64,000 bases of DNA from Paramesorhizobium leguminum (lineage in GTDB: Bacteria > Pseudomonadota > Alphaproteobacteria > Rhizobiales > Rhizobiaceae). Below the pieces are notes generated by a model, which saw nothing but the letters and a program-made list of their open reading frames with translations, had not been told where the DNA came from and made no database searches. The stretch spans positions 1 to 64,000 of the forward strand of contig NZ_QJTF01000016.1 in NCBI RefSeq assembly GCF_003217235.1. The letters run 5' to 3'. Each line of letters starts with the position of its first letter. Position 1 is the stretch's first letter. Below, in pieces: positions 1 to 7,285 of this stretch. A program made the position numbers and the translations under genes.

Positions 1-51
1 CGATAAAATTCCACAACAGAATGCTTGAAAGCAGTGCTGTGCCTGGACATG

Positions 52-87
52 AAAAACCCCCGAAGGTTGACATCCAACTTTCGGGGG
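52..87 (-). terminator. rho-independent terminator, leftward
   Basis: An eight-base-pair stem (57-64 with 80-87) plus an inner four-base-pair stem (66-69 with 75-78) is followed on the minus strand by five U. It would stop leftward transcription, for example from the mucR side. A second T-run at about 109-118 could give weaker termination on the plus strand. Confidence 0.55.
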
Positions 88-303
88 TCAGTTCATGGGG
101 AGGGGCTTTTTTTATATTTTTATACAAGTCCGGACGAAACACGGTGTCGTAAACGGATGAACTTCAGAGGCCTCCAGATCATATTTCATCAGGAGAATGC
201 CGAATTACCCGCTGTCACGCATAATTTATCCTCAAAAACGCATTCTGCTATTTTGAGATTTTAGGGTCCGTCAGAGCTAGCTCGAAACATCGCCCCTCTC
301 GCC

Positions 304-409
304 GTCATTCTCGGGCTTGTCCCGAGAATCTACCGAGGCCTAATCTGTCAGGACGGTAATCGCTTATGTTTTTCTTATGGCAGATTCTCGGGACAAGCCC
401 GAGAATGAC
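304..409. repeat. palindromic repeat, type B copy 1
   Basis: The ends are inverted copies of GTCATTCTCGGGCTTGTCCC, each arm also folding on itself (CTCGGG-CTTGT-CCCGAG). Copies of the same family occur at 50811-51004, 52180-52284 and 59390-59492. This copy and the one at 52180 also share an outer left flank reading roughly CAGAGYTAGCTYGAAAC. It is a non-coding intergenic palindrome of the Bru-RS/REP kind; no transposase is near. Confidence 0.85.
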
Positions 410-612
410 TTCTCTTATCAGCGTTTCAGTTGACGCCCGACAGACCCTAGCTATTTTTGAGGCACCTACCGGGCAAATATCGAAGGAATTGAGCAGGATC
501 AAACGGGACGAGAATATCCTGCTCACAAACCTCATTCCGGCAATATACCGCTGTCAAGGAATCCCAGAGGAATCCCGGATTTGGGCGAATTCCGATCAAG
601 GACCTAGAAAGC

Positions 613-1056
613 CTAGGCAGCCTTCTTGCGGGGCTTTGCCAGTTCAGCCGCCTTGGCTTTGCGCCCCAGCCCCATCTGCTTGGCAAGGTTCGAGCGGGTG
701 GCGGCATAATTCGGCGCGACCATCGGATAGTCGGACGGCAGATCCCACTTCGCGCGGTAGTCCTCAGGGGTCAATCCGTAGTGGGTCATCAGGTGCCGCT
801 TTAGCGACTTGAATTTCTTACCGTCCTCCAGGCAGATCAGGTAGTCGTCCGTGATGGATTTCTTGACGGAAACCGCAGGCGCCGGCTTCTCCGTAGGCAT
901 CGCGACTGTTTCCATGAGCAAGCCGGACAGAGATGCGTGGATCTCCGCGATCAGGGACGGCAGATCGGTGGCCGAAACCGAATTGTTGCTGACATAGGCG
1001 GTTACGATCTCAGCGGTGAATTCGATGATCTCGTTTGGGTTCTTTTCTTCCAACAT
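613..1056 (-). CDS. mucR: Ros/MucR family zinc-finger transcriptional regulator
   Basis: This 147-residue protein has the Ros/MucR layout: a helical N-terminal half for oligomerisation (about 5-50) and a C-terminal prokaryotic zinc finger. The finger reads CLEDGKKFKSLKRHLMTH, matching C-x2-D-x9-H-x3-H with C75, D78, H88 and H92, the MucR variant in which Asp replaces the second Cys, followed by the usual YGLTPEDYRAKW-type segment. MucR proteins act as H-NS-like repressors of AT-rich and virulence or surface genes in Rhizobiales. The start at 1056 is chosen for AGGAG seven bases upstream; 22 further residues could be read upstream but lack a ribosome site. Its N-terminus differs from the Brucella MucR I remember, so it may be a paralogue. 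The upstream DNA is very AT-rich, as expected for autoregulation. Confidence 0.9.
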   Translation of the reverse strand: MLEEKNPNEIIEFTAEIVTAYVSNNSVSATDLPSLIAEIHASLSGLLMETVAMPTEKPAPAVSVKKSITDDYLICLEDGKKFKSLKRHLMTHYGLTPEDYRAKWDLPSDYPMVAPNYAATRSNLAKQMGLGRKAKAAELAKPRKKAA

Positions 1057-1615
1057 TATTGGCTCCTCTAGAATCATTATGGTTGGCATCTCGCAGGCAA
1101 TAATTTTCAGCAGTCCGCGCAACTGGCAAGAGCAATGTTCTTATCTTTATTATCAGCTAGTTAATGCCAATTTGCTATCCATAGTATCTAAGTGAGAATA
1201 TGGCCCTTTATGTGGCATTATCAGGAATTATTGCGCAGTAAAAATGGCGAACGAGGTATACGTATGGTTTAGATATGGCGTTAAAAAGAATTTCATTATA
1301 TCTTATTCCTGGCTGCAATTTCACAATTGCTAAAAATAACATATTTAGTGATGTGTTACGAAGCGTGCGGTTTGCGGATACATGGAAATTTAGGCGTTCC
1401 GATAATAGAAAATCGATTAAAATAAATTATCAGTAACTCTAAATATATGTGGATAGATGTGGATAGATTCCGCGAAGTGTCTTCGGAATGGTTCTGGACT
1501 GACCGAAGGCTGGCCCAGAACTAATTGGAATTGATTTATTGCCGGCGCAAGTACCAGGCAATTGTGTCGCAAGTCACGGACGGAAAACCGGTTCCCACTT
1601 TTCCTGGGACTTGCT
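1057..1615. other. AT-rich intergenic region upstream of mucR
   Basis: No convincing gene is seen. The stretch from about 1130 to 1450 is strikingly AT-rich with many TpA steps, the kind of DNA MucR-type proteins bind, so it probably holds the mucR promoter and autoregulatory sites. A short repeat (type G) lies at 1573-1614 just beyond the end of the next gene. Confidence 0.5.
1573..1614. repeat. short dispersed repeat, type G copy 1
   Basis: The segment containing CGGACGGAAAACCGGTTCCC and then TTTTCCTGGGACTTGC recurs in diverged form at 38157-38199. It is intergenic, with an imperfect internal palindrome around AACCGGTT. It resembles dispersed Rhizobiales intergenic repeats. Confidence 0.6.
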
Positions 1616-2440
1616 TTATCGCGCCGAAGCCGTGATGGGGCTGGACAGGCAGCGCGCCGGGCAGGAAGGGGCGTGGTGAAGAATGTCGCCCAAAGCTGCC
1701 GCGTTTCCGTTGTTGCAGACATAGCCTAGATATTCGCGGTCATTCGTGCCGAAATCCGGTATTCCGCAGGACGCGGCCATCACCGTTTCAGCCTGTTTCC
1801 AGAGCGTATTGATGACTTTGGCTGTGTTCGGCTCGTTCATGCCTTTCCAGGTCTCGGGATTATTCTTCCGCGCGTCCTCTGCGTAGGCGGTGACAAATGC
1901 CATCATCGCCGCCAAACCGTCGCGGTGGTCGGGCCGGCTATTGCCGGTGTGCACGGAGGTGAGCTTCGTTGCCGCGTTCAAATCGTGGCTGAAGGCGTTG
2001 AGCTCATCCAGCAGGAACATAAAATTATCGGACGAGGTCGCCGATCCAGGTTTCAGATACGTATCGATGAAGAGCGGGTCCTTGAACTTCTTTGCCATTT
2101 GTCCGGCGATTTCTTTCGGGGGCATGAATTGTTCGGTTGCATGCGGGCGCGCAATGCTGCCGCCGCCGATGAGCGGATAGGCATCCTGCTCCTCCGTGAG
2201 CGTGTGCACGGATTCATGCACCGCCGTTGCAAGGTCAAGTTGGATGTCCTCGCAGGTTATCCAGGTCATGAACTGGGTCTTATCCGTCATCGCGCGGTAT
2301 ACCGCATATCCATCCGGGGAGAGTTTCTGGAGACTGCGAATGGCGGAGGCGTGGCAGGCAGTATCCGACGCGGAAAAGGCTGATTGAGAAAGACAGAAGA
2401 AAGCCGCAAAAACCAGACTCACTCTTACAAACATACTCAT
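1616..2440 (-). CDS. secreted HExxH-motif protein, putative zinc metallopeptidase
   Basis: A 274-residue protein with a clear signal peptide (MSMFVRVSLVFAAFFCLSQ then SAFSA, cleavage near residue 24), so it is probably periplasmic or secreted. Near residues 75-79 it carries HESVH, a perfect HExxH zinc-binding pair, and about 67 residues later the segment LLDELNAF offers a glutamate that could be the third ligand, as in gluzincins. Several cysteines suggest disulfides. I do not recognise the family. The start at 2440 has AAGGA eight bases upstream; a longer reading from 2527 has no ribosome site and would bury the signal peptide. It is transcribed away from the gene at 2729 across an AT-rich gap. 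The peptidase role is inferred from the motif only. Confidence 0.7.
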   Translation of the reverse strand: MSMFVRVSLVFAAFFCLSQSAFSASDTACHASAIRSLQKLSPDGYAVYRAMTDKTQFMTWITCEDIQLDLATAVHESVHTLTEEQDAYPLIGGGSIARPHATEQFMPPKEIAGQMAKKFKDPLFIDTYLKPGSATSSDNFMFLLDELNAFSHDLNAATKLTSVHTGNSRPDHRDGLAAMMAFVTAYAEDARKNNPETWKGMNEPNTAKVINTLWKQAETVMAASCGIPDFGTNDREYLGYVCNNGNAAALGDILHHAPSCPARCLSSPITASAR

Positions 2441-2728
2441 TCTGACGTTCCTTGTAATATTTAAAATTTTAGAAGATGAAATAAGAAATACATATAATTT
2501 TGTCTGGATAGTGTCCATGTATATCAATGAAGTATTGTTTGATATTTCTAAAATAATTAAAAATTATCTGGAACATTTTAAAGTAGAATAAGTGTTGTTT
2601 CTGTTTTCCTTTGTACATTGGTAAATATTATCGACTAGACTTCTGTGGTAGGTCCTTGCCAGCTTGGGGAAGCGGAGGACTTATTTGTGAGAAAGTGTTG
2701 TTTGTGTAACCCCCAGGAGACAGAAGTC
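2441..2728. promoter_or_regulatory. AT-rich divergent promoter region
   Basis: This 288-bp gap between two divergently transcribed secreted-protein genes is very AT-rich, especially 2450-2635, and must hold both promoters. No operator could be defined. The ribosome site for the rightward gene is AGGAGA about nine bases before 2729. Confidence 0.4.
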
Positions 2729-3427
2729 ATGATGAAGTCTTTCAAAACCATCTTTGCTATTGCCGCTCTGGCGAGCGCCTCCATGGTCGCCATATCGGTA
2801 TCTGCGGAAGCGCAGGAAGCAAAGAGGTCTATCCCTACGACGAAGGTCAACACGATCTATCGTGACGGGCAGACCACACGCCAGGTGCGCAATGTCACTC
2901 GCTATCGTGACGTTGAGCGTCCCCGCGTCGTTACGCATACCAAGCGCATCGTAAACGTGACGCGCGTTCAGCCTGTCACGCGGGTAAATCAGGTCACGCG
3001 CGTCCACAACCGGACCGCCGTGATCCGTGAGAACCGTTATGGTTCCCAGACGAACGTCCTGCCGACCCGTCATATCCGGACCAGCAAGACGATCGTCAAC
3101 CGCGCCTATGCGGCCCCGACCTCGGAAACGGCCTATCGCTACAAGACCGTTCGCCAGGTTCGGAACCTGACGCGCGTTCGTGACGTTCACAACACCCGTT
3201 ATGTGCGTCACGTGAACCGGATCGTGAAGATCAATCACGTTCAGCCGGTCGTGCGTGAGAATGTCGTGACGCGCATTCACGAGCGTCCCCGGGTGGTAAC
3301 CCGCAATCAGTACGTCAATCGTACGGAGGTTCTGCCGGAGCGCACGATCCGCACCTCGAAGACGGTTCGCGTCAATGACGGGACCGTGTACAGGAACGGC
3401 AAGCGCGCTTATACCGAGATGGAATAA
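2729..3427 (+). CDS. secreted, highly basic two-repeat protein of unknown function
   Basis: A 232-residue protein with a signal peptide (MMKSFKTIFAIAALASASM... ending near SAEA). The mature part is extremely rich in Arg, Val, Thr and Asn and poor in acidic residues. It is built from two tandem units of about 95-100 residues, each running through VRNxTRxRDV, RxVxxxxRIVxxxxVQPVxR, VTRxHxR, VLPxRxIRTSKT. The strongly basic, beta-prone repeats suggest binding to a polyanion such as LPS, peptidoglycan or DNA in the envelope, but that is inference. The start at 2729 (ATGATG) follows AGGAGA at good spacing. A strong terminator follows at 3453. I do not recognise a named family. Confidence 0.8.
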   Translation: MMKSFKTIFAIAALASASMVAISVSAEAQEAKRSIPTTKVNTIYRDGQTTRQVRNVTRYRDVERPRVVTHTKRIVNVTRVQPVTRVNQVTRVHNRTAVIRENRYGSQTNVLPTRHIRTSKTIVNRAYAAPTSETAYRYKTVRQVRNLTRVRDVHNTRYVRHVNRIVKINHVQPVVRENVVTRIHERPRVVTRNQYVNRTEVLPERTIRTSKTVRVNDGTVYRNGKRAYTEME

Positions 3428-3452
3428 GCAAGGCTTCCATAGTTCCTTCAGG

Positions 3453-3487
3453 ACGGCGGGCTGCCATAGGGGCCCGCCGTTTTTTTT
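3453..3487 (+). terminator. rho-independent terminator
   Basis: A nine-base-pair stem, ACGGCGGGC with GCCCGCCGT, is followed by seven T. It ends the basic secreted-protein gene. Confidence 0.9.
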
Positions 3488-3798
3488 ACGTGACTACGTT
3501 CGCTCGGACGTAAATTCACCGCACCATTAAGGGTAGGGCGCTTTGTATCGGAGAAGCGCAATTGTCATGAGGGGGAGGGGTAGAGGCCCGACCTGGATGA
3601 TGGTTGCGGGTGGGGGTCGGGCCTCAGTGCCGATGGAACATCCGGCCTGCAATTTGTGCGATAAATACGGGGTGAGTCGCAACCCTAACAAATGGGGGGC
3701 AATTTCCACTAATTAAGAAGAAATTTATACGACTGCGTTTTGGGCTCACGCATAAGCCGGACGGCAGTCCGGCGCTCTATTGGCAAAGAACGAACGGG
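3488..3798. other. intergenic region with an 11-bp inverted repeat
   Basis: No gene is supported. A perfect inverted repeat, GAGGCCCGACC at 3583-3593 and its complement at 3615-3625, encloses 21 bases and lacks a T-run on either side, so it is not a standard terminator. A smaller palindrome (CCGGACGGCAGTCCGG) lies at about 3757. Confidence 0.45.
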
Positions 3799-4059
3799 TC
3801 AAATGGCGGCAAGACGGTTCTTTTCCTGCTCCGTGCGGTTGCCTTCGCTATCGGCCGCGGCGAAAGCCAGCGCCTCGATATCCCTGTAGCCAAGGTTGAA
3901 GAGGCGCATCACCTCACGTGCCAGCCGGTCGGCTTTCCAGTTCTCGTTGGAGCCTTTATCGACGATGGCGGCAGCTCTATGATAAGCCGCCTGCATGATG
4001 CGCCAATCTTCGTTGCTATAGGCTGATCCGGTACCTGGATATTCACCCCTTATTGGCAT
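3799..4059 (-). CDS. small hypothetical protein
   Basis: An 86-residue soluble protein without signal peptide or membrane segment, mostly helical in appearance, with a central NEDWRIMQAAYHRAA segment and an acidic, Glu/Arg-rich end. The start at 4059 follows GGAGGG four bases upstream; a start 12 bases earlier would place the ATG inside that ribosome site. I do not recognise the family. Composition and codon use look like the neighbours, so it is probably a real core-genome gene. Confidence 0.65.
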   Translation of the reverse strand: MPIRGEYPGTGSAYSNEDWRIMQAAYHRAAAIVDKGSNENWKADRLAREVMRLFNLGYRDIEALAFAAADSEGNRTEQEKNRLAAI

Positions 4060-4239
4060 GTTTCCCTCCATTGAGCTTCGACAGGGCTACGGATGATATA
4101 GCCAAAATAAGCGGAGTTGCCTGGGTGAGAAGTGTGGTCCCGTCGCGTTAACGAGTCAAACTGTTTGAAATATTCCAGATATTTCAGGTAGTTGGAGATT
4201 TATCCCGTGATGCGCGGATAGCTTGGGGGCCGGGAGCTT

Positions 4240-4353
4240 TTAGGCGAGAAGGCCGCGCAATTCATTGACCACGAGGCAGACGACGACAAAGAGGCCAGCA
4301 TAGCTGAGCCAGATCAGGACGTCCTTCAGGCCTCGATCATTTGCTTCGTGCAT
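4240..4353 (-). CDS. 37-residue single-span membrane peptide
   Basis: This short frame encodes a charged N-terminus (MHEANDRGLKDVL), a hydrophobic span from about residue 14 (IWLSYAGLFVVVCLVV) and a short tail ending NELRGLLA. GGGGGA lies four to five bases before the ATG. The composition, one membrane helix with an acidic/basic N-terminus, is that of a bacterial membrane micropeptide. It is too short for ordinary gene calling. No function can be given. Confidence 0.55.
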   Translation of the reverse strand: MHEANDRGLKDVLIWLSYAGLFVVVCLVVNELRGLLA

Positions 4354-4652
4354 GGAGTCCCCCAACAAGTTGCGAGAGATAAATAGTATTATTGTTTAAG
4401 AGTCAACAGCCTATTCGCTATCCTGCGTTGAATGCCCAAAGGGAAGGCAGCGCGCGTCATCGTTGTGGAAATCCGGATGGCAGAAAGGCCGAATCTGTCT
4501 GGCGGTATATTCGTATTGTTCACCTGCATAGGGCTTTTGTTGCGGTAATTGCAAGTACAGTTTTGATGAAATTCTGCTGCCAGTGGTTTTATTTCTAAAT
4601 TATTCTTGTGACTTCAAACGTCGGCCGTTCTGACTGCGATGCTGCCTTCGTA
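4354..4652. other. intergenic region, nothing recognised
   Basis: Between the small membrane peptide and the riboswitch promoter no gene, hairpin or repeat is convincing. A 68-codon open frame at 4392-4598 has no ribosome site or recognisable product. Confidence 0.4.
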
Positions 4653-4682
4653 TTGACATGCGTAACGTTATTACGTTACGAA
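4653..4682 (+). promoter_or_regulatory. promoter with 20-bp palindromic operator upstream of the B12 riboswitch
   Basis: TTGACA at 4653-4658 is a consensus -35 box. Immediately after it is the perfect inverted repeat CGTAACGTTATTACGTTACG (4661-4680), which fills the spacer and overlaps a weak -10 at about 4676-4682. The placement suits a repressor that blocks polymerase. The binding protein is unknown. Confidence 0.5.
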
Positions 4683-4744
4683 CCGTGTTGTTCAAACGCA
4701 GCTTCATCTTGACGGAGGCCTAATGCGCACTTTAAGAAATCAGG

Positions 4745-4965
4745 CGACGGTTCCCCGAGGGATGACTTCCAGGGGGATTAATAGGGAACACGGTGCGGAC
4801 GACCCAATCGGGACCAAGACCGTGGCTGCCCCCGCAACTGTAAGCGGATTGCCTGATATCCTCGTGGCAGCCTTTTTGGGTGCCATGCCACTGCCGGGTC
4901 GATTACCGGCGGGAAGGCAGATGTAAGGCAGATATCCGTGAGCCAGGAGACCTGCCGTCACATCA
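4745..4965 (+). promoter_or_regulatory. cobalamin (adenosylcobalamin) riboswitch
   Basis: The conserved elements appear in order: a GGTTCCC/GGGAACA closing stem, CCGCAACTGTAAGCGG, GCCACTG at about 4888, GGGAAGGC at about 4911, and the B12 box AGCCAGGAGACCTGCC at 4941-4956. The btuF start lies some 50 bases downstream, and a small stem (CGGGC/GCCCG, 4980-4995) sits just before its ribosome site, so translational control is plausible. It shows that the downstream ABC transporter is a B12 importer rather than a siderophore system. Confidence 0.95.
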
Positions 4966-5009
4966 GAAATCCAAGTTCACGGGCGGGGTTGCCCGGAGAG
5001 GAAAAAATC

Positions 5010-6056
5010 ATGCAAGACTTCGCTCACCGGCGCGCTCGGGGAGGCGCGTTCGTCGTCACGGTTGCCCTGGGACTTGTCGCAAACGCCTCGTCCGCTTATG
5101 CGTCTGAACAGACGAAATATCCGCTGACGCTTCAGAATTGCGGCGCATCGGTCACATTCGACAAGGCGCCGCAACGGGCGGTGGCTATCGGCCAGAACAG
5201 CACGGAAATTCTGCTTTCACTCGGTCTTGCCGACAAGATCGTGGGCACGGCGGTCTGGGTGGGCCCGGTTCTGCCGCAGTTCGAAAAAGAAAACGAGAAG
5301 ATCAAGCGACTTGCGGACAACAGCCCGAGCTTTGAGTCGGTGGTCGCACAGGAGCCGGACCTCGTCGCCGCGCAGTTCGAGTGGGATGTCGGGCAGCAAG
5401 GGCAAGCCGGCACGCGGGAGCAGTTCTCCGATCTTGGCATTCCGACTTATATCTCGCCCGCCGATTGTGTCGCCAAGGACAATTCCGGCGGTGGCGACGG
5501 CGTACGCAAGGAGCCGTTCACGATGGCGCTGGTTTATCAGGAGATTCGTGAACTGGCAGAGATATTCAATGTTCCGGACCGTGGCGAGAAGCTCGTTTCG
5601 GACCTGAAAAGGCGCGAGGCAGAGGCCATTACCTCCATCGCTGGAGATAAGGCTACCGGGTTGCCGGTCGTCTTCTGGTTTTCCAGCAAGGATGTTAAGG
5701 GCGACGCTTTCGTTGCGGGCAAGAACGGTGCGCCCGCTTATATGCTGCGCGCGCTTGGCGCGAAGAACATTATCGATACCGATGAGGAGTGGCCGCTGGT
5801 TAGCTGGGAGACGATCGCAGCCAAGGATCCGGCAGTGATCGTGGTTGCGGAAATGACCCGTCGCCGCTACGCCGCCGATGATCCGGCTGTGAAAGTCAAA
5901 TTTCTCGAAACCGATCCCGTCACCAGCCAGCTCGACGCCGTGAAGGAAAGGCACTTCGTGATGATGGACGCGCAGGCGATGAACCCGACGATCCGAACGA
6001 TCGACGGGATCGAGGCGCTGGCGAATGGTATCAGGGCGTTTGGGTTGGCGAAGTGA
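5010..6056 (+). CDS. btuF: vitamin B12 ABC transporter, periplasmic binding protein
   Basis: A 348-residue periplasmic binding protein of the cobalamin/Fe3+-siderophore class (cluster III). It has a signal peptide ending AYASEQ at about residue 27. It then has the typical N-lobe segment PQRAVAIGQNSTEILLSLGLADKIVG, a long linker helix, and a C-lobe with IRTIDGIEALA near the end. The start at 5010 follows GAGAGG. It lies directly under a cobalamin riboswitch and is translationally coupled to the permease region (GTGA overlap at 6053-6056). The substrate assignment rests on the riboswitch and operon, since sequence alone cannot separate B12 from siderophores. No TonB-dependent outer-membrane receptor is adjacent. 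Confidence 0.88.
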   Translation: MQDFAHRRARGGAFVVTVALGLVANASSAYASEQTKYPLTLQNCGASVTFDKAPQRAVAIGQNSTEILLSLGLADKIVGTAVWVGPVLPQFEKENEKIKRLADNSPSFESVVAQEPDLVAAQFEWDVGQQGQAGTREQFSDLGIPTYISPADCVAKDNSGGGDGVRKEPFTMALVYQEIRELAEIFNVPDRGEKLVSDLKRREAEAITSIAGDKATGLPVVFWFSSKDVKGDAFVAGKNGAPAYMLRALGAKNIIDTDEEWPLVSWETIAAKDPAVIVVAEMTRRRYAADDPAVKVKFLETDPVTSQLDAVKERHFVMMDAQAMNPTIRTIDGIEALANGIRAFGLAK

Positions 6057-6091
6057 GCGAGCGCTTGAATTTGAAACGCTGGCGGGGCAGG

Positions 6092-6251
6092 TACCCCCCT
6101 CTGTCCTGCCGGACATCTCCCCCTCAAGGGGGGAGATTGGCTGACACGAACCGGCCTGCTCACATTTCAACTTCCGCGATTGGTGGCGACCGTCATGAAG
6201 GCGTAATCTCCCCCCTTGAGGGGGAGATGGCTGGCAAGCCAGAGGGGGGTA
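6092..6251. repeat. palindromic repeat, type A copy 1 (Bru-RS-like)
   Basis: The element is bounded by perfect 12-bp inverted ends, TACCCCCCTCTG and CAGAGGGGGGTA. Inside are second-level inverted blocks (CATCTCCCCCTCAAGGGG and CTTGAGGGGGAGATG) around a unique centre. Related copies lie at 13547-13707, 47340-47500 and 49553-49713. A left flank TTTGAAACGCTGGC is shared with the 49553 copy. Its right end supplies a purine-rich GAGGGGGG immediately before the btuC ATG at 6251, and the whole repeat is open in the btuC frame. Confidence 0.92.
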
Positions 6252-7285
6252 TGCCTCGCGCTTCCATCAAAACAAAACGCACCTTCCTCCTCCTCGCTCT
6301 CCTCTCAATCGCCACCCTCCTTCTCGCCATCGCCATGGCTGTCTCCATCGGCGAGATGACCATCCCGATAATCACCACCTTCAAGGCGGTCGCCAACCGG
6401 CTGTTCGATGCGAATTTCGCGGTAAGCCGCCTCCAGGAAGGCGTCATCTGGGATTATCGCATGAGCCGGGCGCTGGTGGCTGCCGCGTGCGGGGCGGCGC
6501 TGGCGCTTTCCGGGGTTATCCTGCAGGCGCTTTTGCGCAATCCGCTGGCGGAACCTTATGTACTCGGCATTTCCGCCGGCGCCTCCACCGGCGCGGTGGC
6601 GGTGATGATCCTGGGGGTGGGCTATGGTGTGCTCACCTTATCGAGCGGTGCCTTTATCGGCGCCCTCGTCGCCTTCGCGCTTGTTTCCGTGCTTGCGGCA
6701 GGTTCCGGCGGCAGTCATGAGCGGATCATCCTGGCGGGAGTCGCCGGGTCGCAGCTGTTCAATGCGCTCACCTCCTATATCGTCACCACATCGGCCAATG
6801 CGGAACAGGCGCGCGGCGTCATGTTCTGGCTCCTGGGCAGCCTCGGCGGCGTGCGCTGGCCGGATGTCTATCTCGCCGCGCCGGTGGCGCTTGGCGGGTT
6901 TGTCGTCTGCCTGTTCCATGCGCGGGCGCTCGATGCATTCACCTTCGGGAGCGATGCGGCTGCATCGCTGGGCATCCCTGTCACCCGTGTGCGTATTGTC
7001 CTTATCGGCCTCACGTCGCTGATGACGGCGGCGATGGTCAGCATTGTCGGCTCCATCGGCTTCGTCGGGCTGGTCATTCCGCACGCCGCGCGCTTCATTG
7101 TCGGGCCGGGGCATCTGCGCCTCATCCCTGCTTCCGCCATGGCAGGGGCCATTTTCATGGTGCTGGCGGATATCGTCTCGCGAATCATCATTCCCCAGCA
7201 AATCCTGCCGATCGGCGTGGTGACGGCGCTGTTCGGCGCTCCGGCTTTTGCATTCATTCTTTATCGGGCGAGGAGGGCGGTATGA
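6251..7285 (+). CDS. btuC: vitamin B12 ABC transporter, permease (FecCD family)
   Basis: A 344-residue FecCD/BtuC-type permease with about ten membrane helices, beginning after a short basic N-terminus (MPRASIKTKR). It carries family blocks LSGVILQALLRNPLAEPYVLG and FVGLVIPHAARFIVGPGH. The ATG at 6251 gives the normal family length and abuts the repeat, whose GAGGGGGG acts as ribosome site with very short spacing. An alternative GTG at 6053 overlaps the btuF stop (GTGA) and reads in frame through the entire repeat, adding 66 residues; ATG 6227 inside the repeat is also in frame. Which start is used cannot be decided from sequence. The stop overlaps the btuD start. Confidence 0.88.
   Translation: MPRASIKTKRTFLLLALLSIATLLLAIAMAVSIGEMTIPIITTFKAVANRLFDANFAVSRLQEGVIWDYRMSRALVAAACGAALALSGVILQALLRNPLAEPYVLGISAGASTGAVAVMILGVGYGVLTLSSGAFIGALVAFALVSVLAAGSGGSHERIILAGVAGSQLFNALTSYIVTTSANAEQARGVMFWLLGSLGGVRWPDVYLAAPVALGGFVVCLFHARALDAFTFGSDAAASLGIPVTRVRIVLIGLTSLMTAAMVSIVGSIGFVGLVIPHAARFIVGPGHLRLIPASAMAGAIFMVLADIVSRIIIPQQILPIGVVTALFGAPAFAFILYRARRAV

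Noticed and set aside
366-812. A 148-codon plus-strand frame
   Set aside because: It begins in a type B repeat and runs antisense into mucR, with no plausible product.
4723-4926. Open frames on both strands across the riboswitch
   Set aside because: They lie in the conserved cobalamin aptamer, whose structure explains the sequence.
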